DNA from: DATFDN01 sp963830565 | GTDB taxonomy: Bacteria > Pseudomonadota > Alphaproteobacteria > Acetobacterales > Acetobacteraceae | DNA length: 64,000 bases | NCBI GenBank assembly: GCA_963830565.1 | Contig: CAWHMO010000017.1 | Span: 39,743 to 103,742 of the forward strand | Direction of reading: 5' to 3' | Shown: positions 8,682-17,042 of the stretch, one piece after another | How the letters are laid out: each line of letters opens with the position of its first letter | Numbering within the stretch: the first letter of the stretch is position 1 | The notes under the pieces: model-generated | Told to the model about the DNA's origin: nothing | The model's input: only the letters and a program-made list of their open reading frames with translations | The model's database searches: none | Made by a program: the position numbers and the translations under genes

Positions 8682-9035
8682 GGGCTCGGGGCGGACGGCC
8701 TCGGCGAAATGGGCGATGACGCCGGCGTCGATCGCGTCGGTCTTGGCGAGCCGTCCAATGGCGCCGGCGAACTTGCGCACCTGGCGCGGGTTGACAATAG
8801 CGACCGGCAAACCGGCCTCGGCCAACGCCGCGGCGACGACGCCCTCGTAGCCGCCGCTGGCTTCCATGGTGACGAGCCTGGGCCGCAGCGGTTGGAGACG
8901 GCCGACCAGATCGGCCAGGCCGTCCGGGTCGGTGGTGCAAGTGAACGCGGTCCCGCCGGGGCGCACATGCACGTCCACGCGGCTCTTGGAGACATCGATG
9001 CCGACGAAGCGCTCGGCGGCAGGCGGCTCATCCAT
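8682..9035 (-). pseudogene. IS110 family transposase, N-terminal fragment
   Basis: From ATG 9035 (GGAGGATGG just upstream) the reverse strand reads ERFVGIDVSKSRVDVHVRP, the first Asp-containing motif of the IS110/IS1111 DEDD transposase, then VTMEASGGYEGVVAAAL and KTDAIDAGVIAHFAEAVRP. It stops matching at ~8682, where the LysR remnant begins. Only the first ~118 of roughly 330-350 residues remain, without the C-terminal transposase_20 domain. Clear evidence of an insertion followed by deletion. Confidence 0.85.
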
Positions 9036-9215
9036 CACCCATCCTCCTCGATGCGGGCTCGGGCCCAGACGACTGTTCGGGCTTACGGACAACCGGCCGG
9101 CGCCACACGCTCCCTCGCGGTCTCACGGACCAGGACGCATTCGGGCTACCGGCCGGGCTCGGCAGGCCAGCGTAGCAATGCCAACCAAGCAATGCCGAGA
9201 TAGGAGGAGGACACG

Positions 9216-10234
9216 ATGCAAGGCGAACCCATCATGGACGTGGCCCATCTCGGCCACCTGGAGCTGCTGACGCCCAAGCCCGAGGAGAGCCTGCGTTTCT
9301 TCGTGGACGTCATGGGCATGACCGAGAGCGGGCGCCAGGGCGAGTCCGTCTATCTGCGCGGCTGGGACGACTACGAGCGCTACTCGCTCAAGCTCACGGG
9401 CTCGAACACTTCCGGGCTCGGCCACGCCGCCTTTCGCGCCCGCAGCCCGCAAGCGCTGGAGCGACGCGTGGCGGCGCTGAAGGGCTCCGGACACGAGGTG
9501 GGCTGGCACGAGGGCGAGCTCGGCCACGGCCCCGCCTTCCAGTTCCGCGACCCGGACGGCCACCTGATCGAGCTCTATTACGAGACCGAGTGGTACGAGG
9601 CGCCGCCCGCGCTGCGGCCCTCGCTCAAGAACCAGGCGCAGCGCTTCCCGGCGCGCGGCGTGAACGTGCGGCGGATCGATCACTTCAACTGCCTCGCCGT
9701 CGACATCCGGGCCAACCGGGAGTTCTTCGAGAACTATCTCGGCTTCCGCCTGACCGAGCAGATCGTGCTTGACGACGGCACCGAGGTCGGCATGTGGCTG
9801 ACCTGCACGAACAAGAGCTACGATTTCGCCTACACGCGCGAAGCCCACGGCATCAAGGGCCGATTCCACCACGTCACCTTCGCGCTCGACAGCCGCGAGG
9901 AGATCCTGCGGGCCGCCGACATCTTCCTGGAGAACGGCGTCTTCATCGAGACCGGGCCGCACAAGCACGCCGTCCAGCAGACCTTCTTCCTCTACGTCTA
10001 CGAGCCCGGCGGCAACCGGGTGGAGATGGCCAATGCCGGCGCGCGGCTGGTGCTCGCGCCCGACTGGAAGCCGATCACCTGGACGGAGGCCGAGCGCAGG
10101 AAGGGCCAGGCCTGGGGGCTGAAGACCATCGAGAGCTTCCACACCCACGGCACGCCACCACTGCCGCCCGGGTTCGGGGCGAGACGGAAACGGCGGGGCA
10201 GGACGACTTGGCGGAGAAGGGGATCGCATCGTGA
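9216..10234 (+). pseudogene. Two-domain VOC extradiol dioxygenase (catechol 2,3-dioxygenase-like), C-terminal frameshift
   Basis: About 315 residues are in good frame from ATG 9216: a first VOC domain (VAHLGHLELLTPKPEESLRF) and a second that carries the metal ligands in RRIDHFN, FHHVTFAL and GGNRVEM, the layout of type I extradiol ring-cleavage enzymes. Near 10180 one G appears to be missing from a G-run, so the natural tail (VRGETETAGQDDLAEKGIAS, stop 10234) is out of frame and the frame instead runs into the next gene. The natural stop overlaps the GTG of the next gene (GTGA). The catalytic domains are complete; this may be functional if the indel is a sequencing error. Confidence 0.75.
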
Positions 10235-10958
10235 CAGGACGGGCAAGACGGCGCTCGTGGTGAGCGCGCACTCGGCGGACTTCGTCTGGCGCGCGGGCGG
10301 CGCGATCGCGCTGCACGCGGAGAGGGGCTTCGCGGTCACGGTGGTCTGCCTCTCCTACGGCGAGCGCGGCGAGAGCGCGAAGCTCTGGCGGCAGGAGGGC
10401 ATGACGCTGGGCCGGGTGAAGGCGGAGCGGCAGAAAGAGGCCGAGGCGGCCGCCAAGCGCTCGGCGTCGCCGACATCCAGTTCTGGGATCTCGGCGACTA
10501 CCCGATCACCCTCACCCAGGAGTCGCTGTACCGCCTGGTGGACGTCTATCGCGCGATCCACCCGGCCTTCGTGCTGTCGCACTCGCGCAAGGACATCTAC
10601 AACCACGACCATCCCGGCGGTCGACCGACTTCGCCCAGCACGCCCGCATCATCGCCCAGGCGCATGGGCACAAGCCCGGGCAGCGCGGTGCTCGGCGCGC
10701 CGCCGGTGTTCCTGTTCGAGCCGCACCAGCCGGAGCAGTGCGACTGGAAGCCGGACGTGCTGCTCGACATCACGCCCGTGTGGGAGAAGAAGCGCGCCGC
10801 GATCGAGTGCATGGCCGGCCAGGAGCACCTCTGGGAGTACTACACCCGCGTCGCCCTGCAGCGCGGCGCCCAGGCGGCGCGCAACTCCGACAGAGAAGAT
10901 CACCTACGGCGAGGGCTACGAGGCCGTTTTCCCGCATGTGGTGGAGAGCCTGGCGTGA
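10231..10958 (+). pseudogene. PIG-L family deacetylase / 4-oxalomesaconate hydratase (GalB)-like, multiple frameshifts
   Basis: Pieces of one PIG-L-fold protein lie in successive frames: KTALVVSAHSADFVWRAGGA (the HSAD motif replaces the usual HPDD), then LGDYPITLTQESLYRLVDVY with VLSHSRKDIYNHDHP, then APPVFLFEPHQPEQCDWKPD, then ITYGEGYEAVFPHVVESLA ending at TGA 10958. At least four single-base indels separate them. This subfamily includes GalB, which hydrates 4-oxalomesaconate in gallate/protocatechuate 4,5-cleavage catabolism, and the neighbouring GalC-like gene supports that reading. Not translatable as it stands. Confidence 0.75.
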
Positions 10959-11647
10959 GCGGCCTGGTCGTCACCGACCCGCCCCGCGTTGCTCCCGAGC
11001 TCGCGGCGGCGTTCGCCCCTTTGGCGTGGCCACGGTGCATGAGGCGCAGGGCCGCACCGGCCTGCTCGCCTCCTACATGCGGCCGATCTACCCGGGGCGC
11101 GAAGATCGCGGGCAGCGCCGTCACGGTCTCCATCCCGCCCGCCGACAACTGGATGCTCCATGTCGCGGTCGAGCAGTGCCGGGCGGGGGACGTGCTGGTG
11201 GTGGCGCCCACCTCGCCCTGCGACACCGGCTACTTCGGCGAGCTGCTGGCCTGCTCGCTCGCCGCGCGCGGCGTGCTCGGCCTGGTGATCGAGGCGGGCT
11301 GCGCGACGTGGCGGCGCTGACCGAGATGCGCTTTCCGGTCTGGTCGAAGGCGGTCTCGGCGCAGGGCACGGTCAAGGAGACGCTCGGCTCGGTGAACGTG
11401 CCCGTGGTCTGCGCGGGCCAGCTCGTCCGGCCCGGCGACCTGGTCGTCGCCGACGATGACGGCGTGGTGGTCGTGCCGCGCCTGGCCGCCGAGGAGTGCT
11501 GCGCAAGAGCGAGGCGCGCGAGCGCAAGGAGGCGGGCACGCGCGCGCGGCTGAAGGCGGGCGAGCTGGGCCTCGACATCTACGGCATGCGCGAGGAGCTG
11601 GCGCGGAAGGGATTGGTCTATCGCCCCTACGGGACACGGAGGGCTGA
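10955..11647 (+). pseudogene. 4-carboxy-4-hydroxy-2-oxoadipate aldolase (RraA/GalC/LigK-like), frameshifted
   Basis: A GTG start at 10955 overlaps the previous stop (GTGA). The recognisable order is SGLVVTDPPRVAPELAAAFA, then VATVHEAQGRTGLLASYMRP, then AKIAGSAVTVSIPPADNWML, GDVLVVAPTSPCDTGYFGEL, FPVWSKAVSAQGTVKETLG and GDLVVADDDGVVVVPR, with a helical tail GLDIYGMREELARKGLVYRP. This is the RraA-like fold of class II pyruvate aldolases that splits 4-carboxy-4-hydroxy-2-oxoadipate into pyruvate and oxaloacetate. Around four frame changes break it. It is the last step of the pathway suggested by its neighbours. Confidence 0.75.
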
Positions 11648-11650
11648 GCG

Positions 11651-12571
11651 GTGCCGGCGAGCGGCGTCGGCGACGGCGACCGAGGCGCCCGTGCTGCGCG
11701 CGGCGATCGGCACGTACAAGCACACGGCGGCGCTCAAGTCCGGCCAGGTCGCGTCCGACCAGCTGCGCCTGGACTTCGCCGACGTGTCGCCCGTCAACCG
11801 CGCCTTCGCGCCCATGGTGCGGGAGCTGCGCTTCGACGTGTGCGAGATGGCGATCGCCACCTTTCTCCAGGCGAAGGCCTACGGCAAGCAGCTGGTGCTG
11901 CTGCCCGTGACCGTGGCGGCCCGGTTCCAGGAAGGGGCCTTGCTCTGCCGCGCGGACAGCGACGATCGGCGGCCCCGCCGACCTCACCGGCCGCCGCGTC
12001 GGCGTGCGCGCCTATAGCCAGACCACGGGCATGTGGCTGCGCGGCATCCTCGCCGAGGACCACGGCGTGCGGCCGGAGCAGGTGCGCTGGGTCACGTTCG
12101 AGGACGCGCACGTGGCCGAATATCGCGATCCGCCCTGGGCCGAGCGCGCGCTCGCCCGGCCAGGAGATGCTGCCGATGCTGCGGGCGGGCGAGCTGGACG
12201 CGGTGATCGTCGGCAACGACGTGCCGGACGACCCTCACCTGCGCACCGTGTTCCCGGACCCGGCGGCCGCGGCCGAGGGCTTCTGGCGGAAGCACCGTCT
12301 TGTGCCGGTCAACCACATGGTCGCCGTGCGGCGCGAGCTGGCCGAGAGCCGCCCGGACCTGGTCGCCGAGCTGCTGCGCATGTTCCGGGACGCCAAGGCC
12401 GCCGTCCCTCCGGCTCCCGACGGCCGCGACTCCCTGCCGATGGGCCGCGCGGCGCTGCGGCCCGCGATCGGCCTCGCGCTGCGCTACGCGACCGAGCAGG
12501 GCCTGCTTCCCCGCCACCTAGACGCCGAGGAGGTATGGGAGGGGCTGCCGGCGGGTGCCGCAGCGGGATGA
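11651..12571 (+). pseudogene. ABC solute-binding-like / 4,5-dihydroxyphthalate decarboxylase-like protein, frameshifted
   Basis: Fragments in three frames make one protein: VLRAAIGTYKHTAALKSGQV, LRFDVCEMAIATFLQAKAYG, GVRAYSQTTGMWLRGILAED, and EMLPMLRAGELDAVIVGNDV through RLVPVNHMVAVRRELAESRP to stop 12571. The layout is a periplasmic-binding type II fold without a signal peptide, as in the family annotated as 4,5-dihydroxyphthalate decarboxylase or NMT1-like binding proteins. It sits in the same operon as the dioxygenase and GalB/GalC-like genes. Precise function is uncertain; at least two indels prevent translation. Confidence 0.65.
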
Positions 12572-12702
12572 TGGACCAGATTTCAGAGGCGACCATGACG
12601 GCATCCGCGATCATCGGCTTCGGCGAGGTGGGCGGCATCTGCGCCCGCGACCTGCACGCGGCGGCGGAGGGCGGCGTATCCCGGATCGCCGCCCTCGAGT
12701 AG
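12568..12702 (+). pseudogene. N-terminal stub of an NAD(P)-dependent dehydrogenase
   Basis: The ATG at 12568 overlaps the previous stop (ATGA). The 44-codon frame carries a Rossmann start, ASAIIGFGEVGGICARDLHA, like that of 6-phosphogluconate/3-hydroxyisobutyrate dehydrogenase-type enzymes, then ends at TAG 12702, only 5 bases before the nusB stop codon. The rest of the protein (~240 residues) is gone, so this marks the right breakpoint of the decayed catabolic island. Confidence 0.65.
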
Positions 12703-12707
12703 CAATC

Positions 12708-13199
12708 CTATCCGACCGCGAACTCCGCCGGCCGCAGCAGACGTGCCAGTCGGTCGAGCACGCCATTGGCCAGGCGCGGCTCGTCGCCCGAGAAGAAGCC
12801 GTGCGCCACGTCCACGTACTCGTTGATCACCACCTTTGCCGGCGGGCCGTCGGCGAGGGCGAGTTCGGCCCCGCCCGCGCGCATCAAGGCGCGCAGCACC
12901 GGATCGATGCGGTTGAGCGGCCAATCGGCCGGCAGTGCCTCAGCCAGCATCCGATCGATCGTGTCCTGCCGCGCGACCGCGGCTCGCACGATGCTCGCGA
13001 ACAGTGGTACCTCGGCCCGCGGCACGCGACCCTCCTCGAACCCGCCCGTTCCTGGCAGCTCGCCCAACCGGTGACGCACGAACTGGTCGATCACCGCCTC
13101 CGGGCTGTCCTGGGCCTGCTCGCTCTGGAACAGCGCCTGCACCGCGGCGACGCGCGAGGCGGTTCGCGCGCGAGGGCGCGGCCTCGGCACCTTTTCCAT
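12708..13199 (-). CDS. nusB: Transcription antitermination factor NusB
   Basis: 163 residues from ATG 13199. The family hallmarks are present: ASRVAAVQALFQSEQ at the start, ADWPLNRIDPVLRALMRAG in the middle and VVINEYVDVAHGFFSGDEP near the end. NusB pairs with NusE (S10) on boxA RNA to promote rRNA antitermination. It is the last gene of the glyA-nrdR-rib operon and follows ribH by 20 bases, the usual ribH-nusB order in alphaproteobacteria. The frame is open upstream through the out-of-frame part of ribH, but the ATG right after the ribH stop is the obvious start. Confidence 0.95.
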   Translation of the reverse strand: MEKVPRPRPRARTASRVAAVQALFQSEQAQDSPEAVIDQFVRHRLGELPGTGGFEEGRVPRAEVPLFASIVRAAVARQDTIDRMLAEALPADWPLNRIDPVLRALMRAGGAELALADGPPAKVVINEYVDVAHGFFSGDEPRLANGVLDRLARLLRPAEFAVG

Positions 13200-13219
13200 C
13201 AAACCTCTCCTACGAAGGG

Positions 13220-13703
13220 CTAGGGTGCCGCGAACCGACGCGCCGCCGCGACCTGCATCAGCGCCGCGACCGCGGCCTCCGCGCCCTTGTTGTGTCCATC
13301 CTGGCCGGACCGCGCCAACGCCTGGTCGATCGTATCCACGGTGAGCAATCCCGTCCCAAGCGCCAGGCCGAACTGCAAGGCGACCGCCATCATCCCCGCC
13401 ATCGTCTCGCGGCATATATGGTCGTAATGGTCGGTCTCGCCACGCACGATACAGCCCGAGCGCCACGAAAGCATCGAACCGCGTCGTCCCCCGCACCGCG
13501 AGGCGGATCGCCTGGGGCAGCTCGAAGGCACCGGCCACGTCCAGCGTTTCGCGGTCCGCGCCCGCGTCGCGCAGGATGCGCTCGGCGCCGCGTGCGAGCC
13601 CGTCCACCACCTCCCGGTAATAGGGCGCGCGCACGACCAGGACGCGCGGCGGCGGCCCCGCGACCGGCGGGGCGACGGGCAGCGCGGCATCGACGGTGCT
13701 CAC
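13220..13703 (-). pseudogene. ribH: 6,7-dimethyl-8-ribityllumazine synthase, single-base frameshift
   Basis: A GTG at 13703 overlaps the ribBA stop (GTGA) and opens a frame with RVLVVRAPYYREVVDGLARG, DVAGAFELPQAIRLA and FDAFVALG. One extra base near 13454 (GGGCTG where GGGTG is expected) then throws the frame; the correct continuation IVRGETDHYDHICRE...LTVDTIDQALARSGQDGHNKG lies in the neighbouring frame and ends at 13220. Both halves are highly conserved, and together they give a normal ~160-residue lumazine synthase, which joins 5-amino-6-ribitylaminouracil with dihydroxybutanone phosphate. Either a sequencing error or a recent lesion backed up by a second ribH elsewhere. Confidence 0.85.
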
Positions 13704-14830
13704 CGCTGCCAGCCCTCGCGCACCGCGTCGGGGATCGGGCGCTGCTCCACGATGTTCAGTCCATAGCCCTCCAGCCCGACGATGGTGCGCCTTCGATTGG
13801 ACAGCAGGATCATGTCCCTGATCCCCAGATCCAGCAGGATCTGGGCGCCGATGCCGTAGTCGCGCAGCTCTCTCGGCAGGCGCTCCGACATCGCGAGCTG
13901 GCGGACGCGATCCGACAGCGCGGTCCGGCGGTGCTCGCGGATCAGCACCAGCACGCCCCGCCCCTCCCGGCCGATCATGTGCATCGCGTTGTGGACCGAG
14001 ATCCAGGCTGGCCCGCCGGTCATGTCGTCCATCAGATCGACCGCGTGCATCCGCACCATCACCGGGTCGCCGCCGGAAATGTCGCCCTTCACGAGGGCGA
14101 GATGCTCCTGGTACTCGACGGTATTGGCGTACACGATCAGCTTCCACTCGCCGCCGGCGACGTGGTCGAACACGCCCTCCGTGACCCGGCGGACCAGCCG
14201 TTCGGTGCGGCGGCGATGCGCGATGAGGTCGGCGATGGTGCCGAGCTTCAGGTTGTGCTTCTGCGCGAAGCCGACGAGGTCGGGCAGACGAGCCATCGTG
14301 CCGTCGTCGTTCATGATCTCGCAGATCACGGCGGCGGGGCTGAGCCCGGCGAGCCGCGCGAGATCCACCGACGCTTCGGTGTGGCCGGCGCGGACCAGCG
14401 TGCCGCCCTCGCGGGCTACCAGCGGGAAGATGTGGCCCGGCGTCACGATATCGTCGCGTCCGCACTCGGGGTTGATGGCCACCGCGACGGTGCGCGCGCG
14501 GTCATGGGCCGAGATGCCGGTCGTGACCCCCTCGCGCGCCTCGATCGACACGGTGAACGCCGTCTGGTGGCGGGTGCCGTTGGTGGCGCTCATCAGCCCC
14601 AGGCCGAGCTGCTCGACGCGCGGGCGGGTGAGCGCCAGGCACACCAGGCCGCGCGCGTAGCGGATCATGAAGTTCACCGCGTCGGGCGTGGCGAACTGCG
14701 CAGGGATGACCAGATCGCCCTCGTTCTCCCGGTCCTCGTCGTCGACCAGGATGAACATGCGCCCGTTGCGCGCCTCCTCGATCAGCTCGTCGGCGCTGGC
14801 GAGGTAGTCGGAGAGGTCCACGGTCTTCAT
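13700..14830 (-). CDS. ribB: 3,4-dihydroxy-2-butanone 4-phosphate synthase with degenerate GTP cyclohydrolase II domain
   Basis: 376 residues. The N-terminal ~200 form RibB: FILVDDEDRENEGDLVIPA (metal/substrate loop), RHQTAFTVSIEA, and RAGHTEASVDLARLAG. It converts ribulose 5-phosphate to the four-carbon riboflavin precursor plus formate. The C-terminal ~170 residues look like RibA (YGIGAQILLDLGIRDMILLS, EGYGLNIVEQRPI), but the zinc-binding Cys cluster of GTP cyclohydrolase II (the ECxxGD...RCDCG region) is absent, so that activity is probably lost and a separate ribA would be needed. It lies between ribE and ribH in the riboflavin operon. Confidence 0.92.
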   Translation of the reverse strand: MKTVDLSDYLASADELIEEARNGRMFILVDDEDRENEGDLVIPAQFATPDAVNFMIRYARGLVCLALTRPRVEQLGLGLMSATNGTRHQTAFTVSIEAREGVTTGISAHDRARTVAVAINPECGRDDIVTPGHIFPLVAREGGTLVRAGHTEASVDLARLAGLSPAAVICEIMNDDGTMARLPDLVGFAQKHNLKLGTIADLIAHRRRTERLVRRVTEGVFDHVAGGEWKLIVYANTVEYQEHLALVKGDISGGDPVMVRMHAVDLMDDMTGGPAWISVHNAMHMIGREGRGVLVLIREHRRTALSDRVRQLAMSERLPRELRDYGIGAQILLDLGIRDMILLSNRRRTIVGLEGYGLNIVEQRPIPDAVREGWQR

Positions 14831-14831
14831 G

Positions 14832-15431
14832 TCAGCGGGCCTCCGCCAGGCGCGCGACGTAGCGCGCCAGCATGTCGATCTCGATATTCACCGCCTCGCC
14901 CGGCCGCAGCGCGCCGAAGCGCGTCGCGGCGGCGGTGTGGGGGATGACGTTCACCGCGAAAGTGTCGCCCTCCACGGCGTTGACCGTCAACGAGACCCCG
15001 TCGACCGCCACGCTGCCCTTCACCGCGATGAAACGCGCGAGATCGCGCGGCGCCCGGAAGCGCCAGCGGACCGAGGCGTTCTCCGGGGTGGCCGCCACCG
15101 CCTCCCCCACCCCGTCCACGTGGCCGGAGACGAGGTGCCCGCCAAGCTCGTCGCCGACGCGCAGGCTGCGTTCCAGGTTGATCCGGGTGCCAACGCGCCA
15201 GCCGCCCATCGTGGTGCAGGCCAGCGTCTCGGCGGAGGCGTCGGCGGCGAACCAGTCCGCGCCCACCTCCACCGCCGTCAGGCAGCAGCCCGAGCAGGCG
15301 ATCGAGGCGCCAAGCGCGATCTCGGCGGTATCCGGCCAGGGCGCGGCGATGACCAGGCGCATGTCGTGCCCCTGGCCGAGGCTGGTGATGGCGCGGACGG
15401 TGCCCAGTGCGGTGACGATGCCGGTGAACAT
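14832..15431 (-). CDS. ribE: Riboflavin synthase alpha subunit
   Basis: 199 residues beginning MFTGIVTALGTV, the universal N-terminus of this enzyme. It contains two repeated lumazine-binding barrels: ASIACSGCCLTAVEVGADWF in the first and GSVAVDGVSLTVNAVEGDTF in the second, with GGHLVSGHVDGVG between them. It dismutates two 6,7-dimethyl-8-ribityllumazine molecules into riboflavin. The stop lies just one base before the ATG of ribB, implying translational coupling. Confidence 0.95.
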   Translation of the reverse strand: MFTGIVTALGTVRAITSLGQGHDMRLVIAAPWPDTAEIALGASIACSGCCLTAVEVGADWFAADASAETLACTTMGGWRVGTRINLERSLRVGDELGGHLVSGHVDGVGEAVAATPENASVRWRFRAPRDLARFIAVKGSVAVDGVSLTVNAVEGDTFAVNVIPHTAAATRFGALRPGEAVNIEIDMLARYVARLAEAR

Positions 15432-15434
15432 GGG

Positions 15435-16580
15435 TCAGGACGCCCTCTCGAAGGTCGTCAGCATGTCATCGCCAAGGGCGATTGCCGAGAGCCGGCGGAA
15501 GCGGGGCAGGTCGGCGAGCCGGTCGAGGCTCATTGCCTGCACGGCGGCCAGACCATCGCCGCCCATCACGGCGGGGGCGTGAAACCACGCGATGCGGTCC
15601 ACCAGGTCGGCTTCCAGCAGACTGGCGGCAAGGTGCGCCCCGCCTTCGACAAGCACCGAGGTCAGCCCGGCGGCGGCGAGGACGGTCATGGCAGTCCCTA
15701 GATCGAGCCTCCCACCCCCTTCTCCCTCTCCCGCTTGCGGGAGAGGGCCGGGGTGAGGGTCGACCGCGATCACCCGCGCGCCGCAGCCCGCCGCCTGCGC
15801 GCGCCGGGCCGGGTCCGCATCAAGCGTGGCAAGCAGCCAAGTCGGCGTCTGGGATGCGGTCGCCATCACGCGGGACGAAGCCGGCGTGCGGAGCGCGGAG
15901 TCCGCCACCACCCGCACAACCGGCAGCGCGCGCATCCCCGGAATTCGGCAGGTCAGATCCGGATCGTCCGCGAGCACGGTCCCGATTCCCACCATCACCG
16001 CGTCGTGGCGACCACGCAGGGCATGCGCCCTAAGCCGCGCCTCGGGGCCGGTGATCCAGCGGCTCTCGCCGGCGCGGGTCGCGATCCGCCCGTCCAGGGT
16101 CGTGGCGAGCTTCAGCGTCACCAGCGGACGACCCGTCCGCACACGCTGGCTGAACGCCGCGACCGCCTTTGCCGCCTCGTCGGCCAGCACGCCCTCGACC
16201 ACCTCGATCCCCTGCGCACGCAGCGCGGCGATCCCCTCCCCGTTCACGCGCCGGTCCGGGTCACGGGCGCCGATCACCACCCGCTTCACGCCCGCCTCGA
16301 TCAGCGCGCCGGTGCAGGGCGGGGTGCGGCCCCAATGGCAACAGGGTTCCAGCGTGACGTAGGCGGTCGCCCCTCGTGCGCCCGACCCGGCGCGGGCCAG
16401 CGCCGCCGTCTCCGCGTGCGGTCGCCCGCCGGGCGCGGTCGCCGCGCGCCCGACCACCCGGCCGTCCTGGACGATCACGCAGCCGACGGACGGGTTGGGC
16501 CAGGTCACGCCGAGGCCGCGCCGCGCCAGCGCCAGCGCGGCGCGCATATGGGCGGTATCGGCGGGATCGGGCGCACCCAT
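15435..16580 (-). CDS. ribD: Bifunctional riboflavin biosynthesis deaminase/reductase RibD
   Basis: 381 residues. The N-terminal cytidine-deaminase-like domain has the zinc ligands in GGRPHAETAAL (His-Ala-Glu) and LEPCCHWGRTPPC. The C-terminal reductase domain has RPLVTLKLATTLDGRIATRA and SVLVEGGAHLAASLLEADLV. Between them, in the reductase domain, about 18 residues (DPHPGPLPQAGEGEGGG) are encoded by an intergenic-type palindromic repeat inserted in frame. It carries out deamination and reduction of the pyrimidine intermediate of riboflavin synthesis. It follows nrdR by 6 bases. Confidence 0.93.
   Translation of the reverse strand: MGAPDPADTAHMRAALALARRGLGVTWPNPSVGCVIVQDGRVVGRAATAPGGRPHAETAALARAGSGARGATAYVTLEPCCHWGRTPPCTGALIEAGVKRVVIGARDPDRRVNGEGIAALRAQGIEVVEGVLADEAAKAVAAFSQRVRTGRPLVTLKLATTLDGRIATRAGESRWITGPEARLRAHALRGRHDAVMVGIGTVLADDPDLTCRIPGMRALPVVRVVADSALRTPASSRVMATASQTPTWLLATLDADPARRAQAAGCGARVIAVDPHPGPLPQAGEGEGGGRLDLGTAMTVLAAAGLTSVLVEGGAHLAASLLEADLVDRIAWFHAPAVMGGDGLAAVQAMSLDRLADLPRFRRLSAIALGDDMLTTFERAS
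15712..15769. repeat. Palindromic dispersed repeat inserted in frame inside ribD
   Basis: CCCTCTCCCGC and GCGGGAGAGGG flank a TT loop, with CCACCCC and GGGGTGAGGG further out. Such CCCTCTCCC/GGGAGAGGG palindromes are usually intergenic dispersed repeats in proteobacteria. Here it is read on the reverse strand as a Gly/Pro-rich linker and keeps the ribD frame open. Confidence 0.7.
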
Positions 16581-16586
16581 GGCGCG

Positions 16587-17042
16587 CTATGTGGCCTCGT
16601 CCAGCGATCCTACAAACGCCTCGAAGTCCTTGGCCTCGCGAAAATTCCGATAGACGCTGGCGAAGCGGACATAGGCTACGGTGTCCACGTCCTTCAACGT
16701 CTCCATCACCAGCTCGCCAATCTGCTTGCTGGCGACTTCCGGCTCGCCGGAGGCCTCGAGTTGGCGGACCACGCCGGAGACGATCCGCTCGATCCGCTCC
16801 TCCTCGATCGGGCGCTTGCGCAGCGCGATGCGGATGGAGCGCGCCAGCTTGTCGCGGTCGAAGGCCACGCGGCGGTTGTCCGACTTCACAACGGTCAGCT
16901 CGCGCAACTGCACGCGCTCAACGGTGGTGAACCGTTGCCCGCAGCCGCCGCAATAGCGCCGGCGCCGGATCGCCGCGCCGTCCTCGGACGGACGGCTGTC
17001 CTTCACCTGGGTATCGGCGTTGCCGCAGAAAGGGCAGTGCAT
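16587..17042 (-). CDS. nrdR: Transcriptional repressor NrdR
   Basis: 151 residues. ATG 17042 is used because it begins the zinc ribbon MHCPFCGNADTQVKDSRP; the partner cysteines are in RRRRYCGGCGQRFTT. An ATP-cone domain follows (LTVVKSDNRRVAFDRDKLAR...). NrdR senses (d)ATP and represses ribonucleotide reductase genes at NrdR boxes. Its ATG overlaps the glyA stop (TGATG), and ribD follows by 6 bases, the conserved alphaproteobacterial glyA-nrdR-ribD order. Confidence 0.95.
   Translation of the reverse strand: MHCPFCGNADTQVKDSRPSEDGAAIRRRRYCGGCGQRFTTVERVQLRELTVVKSDNRRVAFDRDKLARSIRIALRKRPIEEERIERIVSGVVRQLEASGEPEVASKQIGELVMETLKDVDTVAYVRFASVYRNFREAKDFEAFVGSLDEAT

Noticed and set aside
12708..14465. 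585-codon reverse ORF spanning nusB, ribH and part of ribB
   Set aside because: Only the nusB part and a piece of ribH are real; the rest is an out-of-frame reading of ribB made continuous by the high GC content and the ribH frameshift.
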